Shown: positions 1 through 6,278 of the stretch, piece after piece
Layout of the letters: every line of letters starts with the position of its first letter
Position numbering within the stretch: the stretch's first letter is position 1
From: Clostridia bacterium
GTDB taxonomy: Bacteria > Bacillota_A > Clostridia > Oscillospirales > Acutalibacteraceae
Length of the DNA stretch: 14,417 nt
Assembly: GCA_017549665.1 (NCBI GenBank)
Contig: JAFYUD010000264.1
Coordinates: 1-14,417 of the forward strand
Reading direction: 5' to 3'
The notes under the pieces: model-generated
Told to the model about the DNA's origin: nothing
The model's input: the letters and a program-made list of their open reading frames with translations, nothing else
Databases searched by the model: none
Program-made: the position numbers and the translations under genes

Positions 1-357
1 CAACACAAATTTCAGAAATTCATTATTCATCTTATCATAAATAATAAGAATAAGAAAACTCAGATACAGCGTCAGGATCATGTTAAAATCAGCTGTTAAA
101 ATACCGGATCCGTGAGAGAATGCATAAAAGGGCTGTGATATCATTCCGAAAATCAGAAGCCTGACTGCATACTTTTTCACAGACGAAGTATGCTCATATC
201 CTTGCGCAAGAAACATACACATCACGGGAGCTGCAAGTCTTCCGATGACCCTCATCACAAACCCCGCAGGATGGTCAGCACCGAAAAACATCCATCCCAC
301 ATGATCAAGCAGCATTGCAACAACTGCAATTATTTTAAGTCTGTTTCTGCTGAGCAT
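1..357 (-). CDS. TraX-family integral membrane protein, partial (C-terminus beyond window)
   Basis: The first 119 codons are open and run off the left edge. The protein starts MLSRNRLKIIAVVAMLLDHV, then has IGRLAAPVMCMFLAQGY (38-54), YAVRLLIFGMISQPFYA (63-79) and a hydrophobic stretch around 92-107. This spacing of a basic N-terminus, a DH pair at 18-19, an IGRLAAP segment and repeated membrane helices is the pattern I associate with the TraX family, named after the F-plasmid pilin acetylase. Chromosomal Firmicutes members have no established substrate, so pilin acetylation should not be assumed. The start ATG (355-357) overlaps the TAA stop of the upstream glycosylase by one base (TAATG), so the two genes are probably translationally coupled. 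Family call fairly sure; function unknown. Confidence 0.75.
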   Translation of the reverse strand, partial: MLSRNRLKIIAVVAMLLDHVGWMFFGADHPAGFVMRVIGRLAAPVMCMFLAQGYEHTSSVKKYAVRLLIFGMISQPFYAFSHGSGILTADFNMILTLYLSFLILIIYDKMNNEFLKFVL

Positions 358-1181
358 TATTCTGCCTCTCCCATGCGCTGAAGATGAAACATATACTGCT
401 GTGCTATTCCCTCGTAATTTTTTGTGCATTCAGGTAAGCCGTCAGGGTAGAGATTTTCACATATACGTCTGATATGCCTATCAACGGGAAATGCATCCAC
501 ATGACCAAGACCGAAAAGAATGGTACAATCAGCAACCTTTTTGCCCACACCGTTTATTCGGGTCAGCTGCTTTTCACATTCTTCAATATCTTCATTTTTC
601 AGCTTCTCAAGGTCAATTTCCCCTGAAGAAATCATTTTTGCCGCCGAAAGAATGTACGGCGCACGATATCCGCAGCGGAGCACGTCAAGCTCCTCTAACG
701 AAAGCTCTGCAGTTTTTTCTGCAGAAGGAAATGCAAATGAATCTCCTGCCCTTTCACCGAAATTCATACAGAAGCGTTCAATAATACCTTTTATACGGGG
801 AATATTGTTACAGGCAGAAAAGATGAACGAGCAAAGTGCTTCCCATGGCTCCTGTCTGAGAATACGGATCGTACCGTACTTTTCAATGGCAGCAGCTAGG
901 TGACCGTCCTGCTTCAGCTGAGAAAGAATTGCATCATAATCCCTGCCAAAATCGAAATAGTCATAAAAGACATCATAGAATTGTTTTTCATTTATATTAT
1001 AAAAACGGAGTGCGCCGTTATGCACGGCAACGTCCGTCTCAACGCCTCTGACAACACCGTGCCATGAGCCGTCGTTATTTTTTGACCATCTGAATGCCTG
1101 ACCGCAGTCAAGAGTTACATCAAGATTGATATTTCCGAAGTCACTCACTTCGACAAAATTTTCAGCACTTTTCACAAACAT
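357..1181 (-). CDS. ogg: 8-oxoguanine DNA glycosylase/AP lyase, OGG1 type
   Basis: A 274-residue base-excision-repair enzyme expected to remove 8-oxoguanine opposite C and nick the abasic site. The N-terminal OGG domain covers roughly 1-105 (LDCGQAFRW at 24-32). SACNNIPRI (122-130) matches the NNN..R segment of human OGG1 that contacts the estranged cytosine. The helix-hairpin-helix is at 206-219 (LTRINGVGKKVADC), where K215 aligns with the catalytic lysine (K249 in human OGG1). FPVDRHIRRI (231-240) carries the catalytic aspartate D234 (D268 in human). It ends shortly after the last helices, as is usual for the compact clostridial forms. RBS GGGGTG lies about 7 nt before the ATG. It is first in a two-gene minus-strand unit with the TraX-like gene. 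The alternative of an AlkA-type 3-methyladenine glycosylase is less likely given the OGG N-terminal motifs. Confidence 0.9.
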   Translation of the reverse strand: MFVKSAENFVEVSDFGNINLDVTLDCGQAFRWSKNNDGSWHGVVRGVETDVAVHNGALRFYNINEKQFYDVFYDYFDFGRDYDAILSQLKQDGHLAAAIEKYGTIRILRQEPWEALCSFIFSACNNIPRIKGIIERFCMNFGERAGDSFAFPSAEKTAELSLEELDVLRCGYRAPYILSAAKMISSGEIDLEKLKNEDIEECEKQLTRINGVGKKVADCTILFGLGHVDAFPVDRHIRRICENLYPDGLPECTKNYEGIAQQYMFHLQRMGEAE

Positions 1182-1234
1182 TTACTTCACCCCGATATAC
1201 AAAATTCCGACAAAATTTTCTGCCAAAAATTGCC

Positions 1235-1268
1235 TTGTGACAAAGTCACAAAATTACACGGTAATTTT
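1235..1268. repeat. Two adjacent perfect palindromes
   Basis: TTGTGAC AAA GTCACAA (1235-1251) is followed at once by AAAATTAC ACG GTAATTTT (1250-1268). Arms are 7 and 8 bp, both with 3-nt centres, and the centres are 16 bp apart. They sit 54-87 bp upstream of the ogg start codon. Candidate operator sites or a small cruciform; no regulator can be named. Confidence 0.6.
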
Positions 1269-1347
1269 TGTTATATTTTTATTCCAATCGGTATAAACCT
1301 GTAAAACAAGTACAACACTAAGTATACAAATATTTTCCTCAAAAAAA

Positions 1348-1454
1348 GTTTTGAACATATAAAATCGGACTTTTTACATGTCCGAACCCTTGATTTACAT
1401 AGAGTTATCAACATTTTAAACAGAGTTTTGAACATTTTTGAACATATTGAGCAT
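1348..1454 (+). repeat. Array of TTGAACAT motifs
   Basis: TTGAACAT occurs at 1351-1358, 1428-1435 and 1438-1445, with TTGAGCAT at 1447-1454. The last three start 10 and 9 bp apart, so they face the same side of the helix. GTTTTGAACAT is exact at 1348-1358 and 1425-1435, and a degenerate relative (TTATCAACAT) lies at 1406-1415. The array is 156-262 bp upstream of the 89-residue gene. Confidence 0.6.
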
Positions 1455-1609
1455 TATACAGAATGTATAATTTTCTTGCATACTTTCGGCTTGTCAACCC
1501 CGTTTTTCAATTTTTGTGACATTTTACAATACCATTTTTCAGCCTGTCTGCATAAATCTGAGTCTGTGCGGAAAAATAGACAACAGAATTTATTTTAAGG
1601 TGTGTTTTT

Positions 1610-1879
1610 ATGTTAAAAGGAGTAAACAGACAGGTAGTGGAAGTTGCCGATACAGGCAGTGATTATTTCGAAAAAGCATTGTTTTTTGTCAACCCGAAGT
1701 ATTACGGTCTCACCGACGGCAAGCTGAGAGAAAGAGCACAGACACTCATGTCTGCGGCAGGTGCACCGCCGAAGCAACGAAAAACCGAAAAAAAGAGCCG
1801 ATGGAAAACTCTTCTTGCCGTAATCGCATCTGCAGCGGCAGGATCGATAATCACAGCTATCAGCTCTGCGATATTTTAA
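1610..1879 (+). CDS. Small tail-anchored membrane protein of unknown function
   Basis: An 89-residue protein I cannot assign. Residues 1-50 are soluble-looking, with DTGSDYFEKALFFVNP at 14-29. A strongly basic stretch follows (55-66: KQRKTEKKSRWK), then one hydrophobic helix rich in Ala, Ile and Ser (67-88) reaching the C-terminus. This predicts a single-pass protein with its N-terminal domain in the cytoplasm and the basic patch at the inner membrane face. There is no signal peptide and no catalytic motif. The ATG has an AAGGTG RBS at 1597-1602 with 7-nt spacing. The gene stands alone: divergent from ogg and convergent with tadA, with a fold-back repeat directly downstream. Clear RBS and normal composition argue that it is real. 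Confidence 0.7.
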   Translation: MLKGVNRQVVEVADTGSDYFEKALFFVNPKYYGLTDGKLRERAQTLMSAAGAPPKQRKTEKKSRWKTLLAVIASAAAGSIITAISSAIF

Positions 1880-1956
1880 ATAAGGATTTATCTTTTTGAA
1901 ATTAACAATTCACAATGTACAATTTACAATTATACATGACCGTCGGCAGATTCGTA

Positions 1957-1987
1957 GGGGCAGGGTTGCCCTGCCCGTCGGTTTTTT
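1957..1987 (+). terminator. Possible terminator for the 89-residue gene
   Basis: A perfect 8-bp GC stem (1958-1965 with 1969-1976, loop TTG) is followed 5 nt later by six T residues (1982-1987), 78 bp past the stop codon. It is part of the fold-back repeat. A second hairpin-plus-T6 (CTCCCTC 2070-2076 with GAGGGAG 2105-2111, T run 2112-2117) could serve as backup. Confidence 0.45.
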
Positions 1988-1990
1988 AAT

Positions 1991-2018
1991 GAGTAATGAG
2001 TAACGAGTAGTGAGTAAC
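1991..2018 (+). repeat. Four tandem 7-bp repeats (GAGTAAT-like)
   Basis: The units GAGTAAT, GAGTAAC, GAGTAGT and GAGTAAC follow each other without a gap, inside the left arm of the fold-back element. A small hairpin AAGCAC/GTGCTT (2024-2038) follows. Confidence 0.75.
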
Positions 2019-2284
2019 GTCGGAAGCACTGCGTGCTTGGATTTATAAAAAAATTAAATATACCAAAGCCTCCCTCACCGAGGGAGGTGGCGCCGAAGGT
2101 GGCGGAGGGAGTTTTTTCATAAACTGAAAATTATTTTCACTCCCTCAGTCAGCTTCGCTGACAGCTCCCTCAAAGAGGGAGCCTTGCTTTTGAGGCGAGG
2201 GCGCCTCCCCTACAGGGATACATTCAATTTTTGATAACAATAATTGTGCATTGTGCATTCTTAATTGTGCATTAAAATTATTGC

Positions 2285-2728
2285 TTATCTCAATTTCTCA
2301 AAAAACTCCGTCAGCAGTTTTCTGCAATCGTTTTCCATAAAGCCCTCCTGCACGTCGGGACGGTGATTGTATTCACGGTTGAACAGGTCGGTAACAGAGC
2401 TTACCGAGCCTGCTTTCAGGTCATATGCACCGTAAACGACCTTATCAAGTCTTGCATTGATTATTGCACCGGCACACATGGGACAAGGCTCAAGTGTCAC
2501 ATATAAAGTACAGCCGGAAAGCCTCCAGCTTCCCAGCTTCTCACACGCTCTGTGGATTGCCTCGATTTCGGCATGACCCAGAGCTGTTTTCAGTATTTCA
2601 CGTCTGTTTCTGCCCTCGGCAATTATCTCTCCGTTTTTCGCAATAACGGCGCCGACGGGCACCTCACCCTCTGCACCAGCTTCTTTTGCAAGCTCGATTG
2701 CACGGGTCATAAGCTCCCGATGTGTCAT
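2285..2728 (-). CDS. tadA: tRNA-specific adenosine-34 deaminase
   Basis: A 147-residue zinc deaminase expected to convert A34 to inosine in the anticodon of tRNA-Arg(ACG), allowing it to read CGU, CGC and CGA. The cytidine/deoxycytidylate deaminase signature is intact: HAE at 52-54 (zinc ligand H52, proton-shuttling E54) and PCPMC at 81-85 (zinc ligands C82 and C85). These have the same spacing as E. coli TadA (H57, E59, C87, C90). LDKVVYGAYDLKAGSVSS (94-111) is also typical of TadA. The start lies 22 bp after the mnmE stop, so it is the last gene of a minus-strand operon with mnmG and mnmE. Its RBS is weak (TTGGTGA). It ends directly beside the fold-back repeat, which separates it from the convergent 89-residue gene. 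Confidence 0.93.
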   Translation of the reverse strand: MTHRELMTRAIELAKEAGAEGEVPVGAVIAKNGEIIAEGRNRREILKTALGHAEIEAIHRACEKLGSWRLSGCTLYVTLEPCPMCAGAIINARLDKVVYGAYDLKAGSVSSVTDLFNREYNHRPDVQEGFMENDCRKLLTEFFEKLR

Positions 2729-2750
2729 AAAATCACCAACAAATTATAGC

Positions 2751-4112
2751 TTATTTTCCTACGCAGAATTTTGAGAACACTTCATTGACAACTGCTTCCC
2801 TTGCCTTTTCTCCCGTAAGCTCAAGAAGCTTTTCAATAGCATAGTCAATGCTTACGTTGACAGCATCAAGTGTTACGCCCATATCAATTCCGTCAACGGC
2901 TTCCCTAAGCGACTCTGCGGCACTTCTGCAGCAGCTGTACTGTCTTTCAGAAGAAAGCATACCCGATGATGTATCAAGCTCTGCTGTGCCGAGAAGCTTC
3001 TCAAGCACCGTCTGCAGCTGAGCGATTCCGTCACCGTTCATTGCTGACAGATAAACAACATCGTCAATGTATTCCTTTATTTTTTCAGGATCAGTTTTCA
3101 TTTCAAGATCCGTTTTATTTATAACTGCAACGGCACGTCTGTTTCTGCATTCACTCAACAGATTCATATCATCCTCCTCAAGCTCCTGAGAGCCGTCAAA
3201 AACTGCAAGAACGAGCTGTGATGTTCTCAGCTTCTGCATTGAACGGTCGATGCCGATTGACTCAACTATATCGTCACTTTCGTGAATACCTGCAGTGTCT
3301 GCAAGGCGCAGAACAATATCACCAAGTCGCACAGTTTCCTCAACAACATCTCGTGTTGTACCTGCAACGGGAGTGACGATTGAACGGTCAAAGCCCGTAA
3401 GCTGATTCATAAGAGTTGATTTTCCTACATTGGGATGACCGCAGATAGCAGCCGAAACACCCTCAGTCACAGCTCTGCCCGAATCGAAACGGGAAATAAG
3501 CTCATCCAGCTTACCGAGAGCTTCAGTGACAACTTCTCTCACATTTTCTTCATGCGCAACGGGCACATCCTCGTCAGGGGCATCTGTCCACACGGCAATA
3601 CCTGCGGAAACATTTGTAAGCGCCGCCGCAACATTCTTTATCTGACCGCTGAGCTTACCGTCAAGAGTATTGAGTGCTGCATCAAGAGCCTGCTGACCGT
3701 GAGCCGAAATGACGTTCATTACCGATTCTGCCTCTGCAAGGTCAATTTTTCCGTTAAGGAATGCTCTTTTTGTGAATTCACCTGCTTCGGCAGGCACTGC
3801 ACCTGCATTGAAAACAGTACGAAGCACACGCTGTGTTACATAAAGTCCGCCGTGGCATGAAATTTCAACAACATCTTCGCCCGTATAGCTTTTCGGTCCT
3901 CTGAAAACCAATGCGACACATTCATCAATAAGCATATCACCGTCGTAAACATGACCGAAAAGGGCAGAATACCCCTTCAGTGAGCTGAGAGCTTTACCCG
4001 AAACAGACCTGAACACACTGTCCGCAACAGAAACAGCTTCCTCACCCGATATTCTTATAACTCCTATTCCGCCTGATGCATTAGGCGTAGCAATTGCCGC
4101 AATGGTAGACAT
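2751..4112 (-). CDS. mnmE: tRNA uridine-34 5-carboxymethylaminomethyl modification GTPase MnmE
   Basis: A 453-residue, full-length MnmE (E. coli has 454). With MnmG it installs the cmnm5 group on U34 of tRNAs reading split codon boxes, using methylene-THF. Order: N-terminal folate-binding/dimerisation domain (about 1-120), helical domain, inserted G domain (about 215-380), helical C-terminus. G motifs are visible: GHPNVGKST (225-233), GTTRD (251-255), DTAG (272-275), NKTD (332-335) and LSA (355-357). The C-terminus FCVGK (449-453) carries the conserved family cysteine C450 (C451 in E. coli). The start sits 6 nt after the mnmG stop, and its RBS AAAGGA (4122-4127) lies within the last mnmG codons, so the two partners are co-translated. 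The helical domain around 172-186 reads IAVWTDAPDEDVP where many homologues have an IEA.IDFPEED-type sequence, a mild divergence. Confidence 0.97.
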   Translation of the reverse strand: MSTIAAIATPNASGGIGVIRISGEEAVSVADSVFRSVSGKALSSLKGYSALFGHVYDGDMLIDECVALVFRGPKSYTGEDVVEISCHGGLYVTQRVLRTVFNAGAVPAEAGEFTKRAFLNGKIDLAEAESVMNVISAHGQQALDAALNTLDGKLSGQIKNVAAALTNVSAGIAVWTDAPDEDVPVAHEENVREVVTEALGKLDELISRFDSGRAVTEGVSAAICGHPNVGKSTLMNQLTGFDRSIVTPVAGTTRDVVEETVRLGDIVLRLADTAGIHESDDIVESIGIDRSMQKLRTSQLVLAVFDGSQELEEDDMNLLSECRNRRAVAVINKTDLEMKTDPEKIKEYIDDVVYLSAMNGDGIAQLQTVLEKLLGTAELDTSSGMLSSERQYSCCRSAAESLREAVDGIDMGVTLDAVNVSIDYAIEKLLELTGEKAREAVVNEVFSKFCVGK

Positions 4113-4118
4113 TTTTCA

Positions 4119-5984
4119 TTATCCTTTCTTGCCGAGATAAATCAGAAGCACGGAAATATCCGCAGGGCTTACACCTGAAATTCTCGATGCCTGTCCGATG
4201 TTGACAGGTCTTATTTTCTTGAGCTTTTCACTCGCTTCGAGTCTGAGTCCCGTTACATCATCATAATCAATATCTTCGGGAATCTGTCTGACCTCGAGTC
4301 TGCGCATATCTGCAATCTGCGCACGCTGACGTTTTATGTAGCCCTCGTATTTAAGCTCGGTTTCCACCTGCTCAAAAACCTCGTCGGGTAATTCGGGTCT
4401 TGCTTTATCAACAAGAGTAAGCTTTTCATAATCAAGCTGAGGTCTCTTTATAAGCTCAGCAAGCTTACAGCCTGTTGTCAGCGGTGCTGTGCCGTATTTT
4501 ATAAATTCCTCTGCCGCTTCCTCTGAGGGAGCGATAACCGTGCTTTCAACACGGCTTCTCTCCTGAGCAATAAGCTCAAGCTTTTTAAGGAAGCGTTCAT
4601 ATCTTTCATCAGAAATGAGTCCGATTTCATGACCCGTTTCCGTAAGTCTTATATCTGCATTATCCTGCCTTAAGTAAAGTCTGTATTCGCTTCGGGAGGT
4701 CATCATACGATAAGGCTCATTACAACCCTTAGTGACAAGGTCATCAATAAGCGTACCGATATATGAGCCTGCACGGTCAAAAATCACAGGCTCTCTGCCC
4801 TTGATTTTAAGAGCCGCATTGATACCTGCAACAAGCCCCTGAGCAGCAGCCTCCTCGTATCCGCTTGAGCCGTTGAACTGACCTGCGCCGTACAGATAAG
4901 GCACGTCCTTGAACTCAAGTGTAGGCTTCATTGTGACAGGGTCAACACAGTCATATTCAATAGCATACGCAACACGCATGACCTCAACATTTTCAAGTCC
5001 CTTTATTGTCTTAAGGAACTGAAGCTGAACATCCTCGGGAAGAGAAGATGACATACCCTGAAGATACAATTCCTCTGTATCAGAGCCGCAAGGCTCAATG
5101 AACAGCTGATGTCTCGGTTTCTCTGCGAAACGCATGATCTTGTCCTCAATACTGGGACAGTAACGGGGACCTATACCCTCAATTTTGCCACCGTAAAGAG
5201 GTGAACGATGGATATTATCCATTATGATTTTCTTCGTTTCATCGTTAGTGTACGAAATGTAGCAGACGGCTGTGTTTTCAGGTCTTTTCTCACTTTCAAA
5301 TGAGAAGGGCACTGTCTTTTCGTCACCCTCCTGAAGCTCAAGACCTGTAAAATCAACACTTCTTCTGTTTATTCTTGAAGGTGTACCGGTTTTGAATCTT
5401 CTTAAAGGAAGACCGATTTTCTTAAGCGCATCGGTAAGACCGATTGCAGGGAAAACTCCGTCAGGACCGCTTGAATAACACTTGTCACCAACATAGATTT
5501 TACCGTCAAGGAATGTACCTGTTGCAAGTATGACTGCCTTTGCAGAGTAAACTGCATCAAGCTTTGTCACAAGCTCCCATTCCTCACCGTTTTTACGAAG
5601 GTCAACAATTTCAGCCTGCTTCATATCAAGATTATCCTGAGTCTCAAGGCAGTGCTTCATGTATGCACTGTATGCACGTCTGTCAATCTGGGCACGAAGA
5701 GAATGCACGGCAGGACCTTTACCTCTGTTGAGCATACGTGTCTGTATTGAAGTCTTGTCTGCAGCCTTACCCATTTCACCGCCGAGAGCATCAATCTCAC
5801 GGACGAGATGTCCCTTTGACGTGCCGCCGATAGACGGATTACAGGGCAGATTTCCCACAAAATCAAGTGTAATCGTAAAAATCACGGTACGGCAGCCGAG
5901 ACGTGAAGCCGCAAGTGCCGCTTCAATACCTGCATGTCCGGCACCGATAACTGCTATATCATATTGTCCTGCTGAAAATTCCAT
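4119..5984 (-). CDS. mnmG: tRNA uridine-34 5-carboxymethylaminomethyl modification enzyme MnmG (GidA)
   Basis: A 621-residue FAD enzyme, the expected family length, and partner of MnmE in making cmnm5U34 in tRNA. The N-terminal Rossmann fold has the FAD loop GAGHAG (14-19). [20 protein letters not shown] (49-68) is a MnmG signature, preceded by the conserved C48 (C47 in E. coli). The second conserved cysteine is C276 in [11 protein letters not shown] (C277 in E. coli). The C-terminal helical region ends [19 protein letters not shown], matching the MnmE-interacting end of the family. The ATG at 5984 has RBS CAGGAGA (5990-5996, minus strand). It is first in the mnmG-mnmE-tadA operon. A strong promoter (6124-6152) leaves a leader of about 130 nt that contains a fold-back repeat. 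Confidence 0.97.
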   Translation of the reverse strand: MEFSAGQYDIAVIGAGHAGIEAALAASRLGCRTVIFTITLDFVGNLPCNPSIGGTSKGHLVREIDALGGEMGKAADKTSIQTRMLNRGKGPAVHSLRAQIDRRAYSAYMKHCLETQDNLDMKQAEIVDLRKNGEEWELVTKLDAVYSAKAVILATGTFLDGKIYVGDKCYSSGPDGVFPAIGLTDALKKIGLPLRRFKTGTPSRINRRSVDFTGLELQEGDEKTVPFSFESEKRPENTAVCYISYTNDETKKIIMDNIHRSPLYGGKIEGIGPRYCPSIEDKIMRFAEKPRHQLFIEPCGSDTEELYLQGMSSSLPEDVQLQFLKTIKGLENVEVMRVAYAIEYDCVDPVTMKPTLEFKDVPYLYGAGQFNGSSGYEEAAAQGLVAGINAALKIKGREPVIFDRAGSYIGTLIDDLVTKGCNEPYRMMTSRSEYRLYLRQDNADIRLTETGHEIGLISDERYERFLKKLELIAQERSRVESTVIAPSEEAAEEFIKYGTAPLTTGCKLAELIKRPQLDYEKLTLVDKARPELPDEVFEQVETELKYEGYIKRQRAQIADMRRLEVRQIPEDIDYDDVTGLRLEASEKLKKIRPVNIGQASRISGVSPADISVLLIYLGKKG

Positions 5985-6017
5985 ACGCTTCTCCTGAAAA
6001 CAGAATTAATCTTTAAA

Positions 6018-6094
6018 AAGTTAACAATTTACAATGTACAATTTACAATTATCGGAACACTTTCGATATTGAATCTTAATTGTACATTGTTAAC
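6018..6094. repeat. Short fold-back repeat, second copy of the AT-rich module
   Basis: Positions 6018-6052 match 1899-1933 at 33 of 35 bases. The right end, 6076-6094, is the inverted partner: GTTAACAAT (6020-6028) pairs with ATTGTTAAC (6086-6094) and the similarity continues inward. The unit therefore looks like the outer arms of the 1899-2280 element with the GC-rich middle missing. It would be transcribed as part of the mnmG leader. Confidence 0.7.
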
Positions 6095-6123
6095 TTTACT
6101 ATTGTATATTTAAATTACTGTTT

Positions 6124-6152
6124 ATTATATCACATATAAAATTTTATTGCAA
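6124..6152 (-). promoter_or_regulatory. Sigma-A-type promoter for mnmG-mnmE-tadA
   Basis: On the minus strand: -35 TTGCAA (6147-6152), a 17-bp spacer, then a perfect TATAAT (6124-6129) with TG one base upstream (extended -10, TGATATAAT). Predicted start near 6117, about 130 nt before the mnmG ATG. Confidence 0.75.
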
Positions 6153-6218
6153 ATCAATTAAATAAACAATCTGACGAATCTTGTTGCATTTTAGATATTT
6201 ATTTTAACAAAATAACAG

Positions 6219-6247
6219 TTGTAATAACATTTCGTATATGTTATACT
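6219..6247 (+). promoter_or_regulatory. Sigma-A-type promoter for glyA
   Basis: -35 TTGTAA (6219-6224), a 17-bp spacer and -10 TATACT (6242-6247). Predicted start near 6254, only about 25 nt before the ATG. A 7-bp inverted repeat, ATAACAT/ATGTTAT (6224-6230, 6238-6244), covers the spacer and the start of the -10 and could be an operator. It is arranged back-to-back with the mnmG promoter. Confidence 0.65.
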
Positions 6248-6278
6248 ACATTACAGTGTAAAATAGGAGGAATGTTTC

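Larger units (their letters stand above)
1182..1609. other. AT-rich divergent intergenic region without a gene
   Basis: This is 428 bp between the start codons of divergent genes (ogg leftward, the 89-residue protein rightward). I see no coding ORF or structured RNA that I recognise. It holds two adjacent palindromes (1235-1268), a dyad TCGGAC/GTCCGA with a 9-nt gap (1365-1385), an array of TTGAACAT motifs (1348-1454) and a perfect TATAAT (1466-1471) without a convincing -35 at the right distance. A weak leftward promoter for ogg may be TTTATA (minus strand, 1292-1297), a 16-bp gap and TATAAC (1270-1275), which would put the palindromes just downstream of the start point. Confidence 0.6.
1899..2280. 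repeat. Composite fold-back (MITE-like) repeat
   Basis: The region is built as nested modules mirrored about 2132. Outer AT-rich arms: 1899-1933 and, inverted, about 2240-2280 (GTACAATTTACAATTAT against GCACAATGCACAATTAT, 14 of 17). Next, GTAGGGG-type hairpins: GGGCAGGG/CCCTGCCC (1958-1976) and, in opposite orientation, GAGGCG/CGCCTC followed by CCCCTAC (2192-2212). Next, CTCCCTC hairpins: CCTCCCTC/GAGGGAGG (2069-2087) with GAGGGAG at 2105-2111, mirrored by CTCCCTC (2140-2146), GTCAGC/GCTGAC (2148-2162) and GCTCCCTC/GAGGGAGC (2164-2182). A central TGAAAA/TTTTCA hairpin (2125-2139) marks the axis. It carries no ORF and fills the gap between convergent genes. Similar CTCCCTC and GTAGGGG modules are, from memory, common intergenic repeats in gut Clostridia. 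A non-autonomous mobile element is an inference. Confidence 0.7.

Noticed and set aside
190..381. 63-residue plus-strand ORF at the left edge
   Set aside because: Opposite the TraX-like frame, which has family motifs and is coupled to the upstream gene.
1235..1251. Rex or CRP operator
   Set aside because: Half-sites look similar, but the gap is 5 bp between TTGTGA and TCACAA instead of 6; too weak to name a regulator.
1406..1414. DnaA box (TTATCAACA) marking an origin of replication, also suggested by mnmE-mnmG nearby
   Set aside because: Only one near-consensus box, with no dnaA, dnaN, rpmH, rsmG or parAB genes. The TTGAACAT repeats differ too much from DnaA boxes.
1431..1454. LexA (SOS) box from the GAAC half-sites
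   Set aside because: The motifs are direct repeats of TTGAACAT; the inverted GAAC-N4-GTTC arrangement is absent.
1899..2280. CRISPR array or structured RNA gene
   Set aside because: Repeats are inverted and mixed in type, with no regular direct repeats and spacers; hairpins are separate modules rather than one conserved fold.
3435..3860. 141-residue plus-strand ORF opposite mnmE
   Set aside because: Antisense to the conserved G and helical domains of MnmE; composition follows the complementary codons of the real gene.
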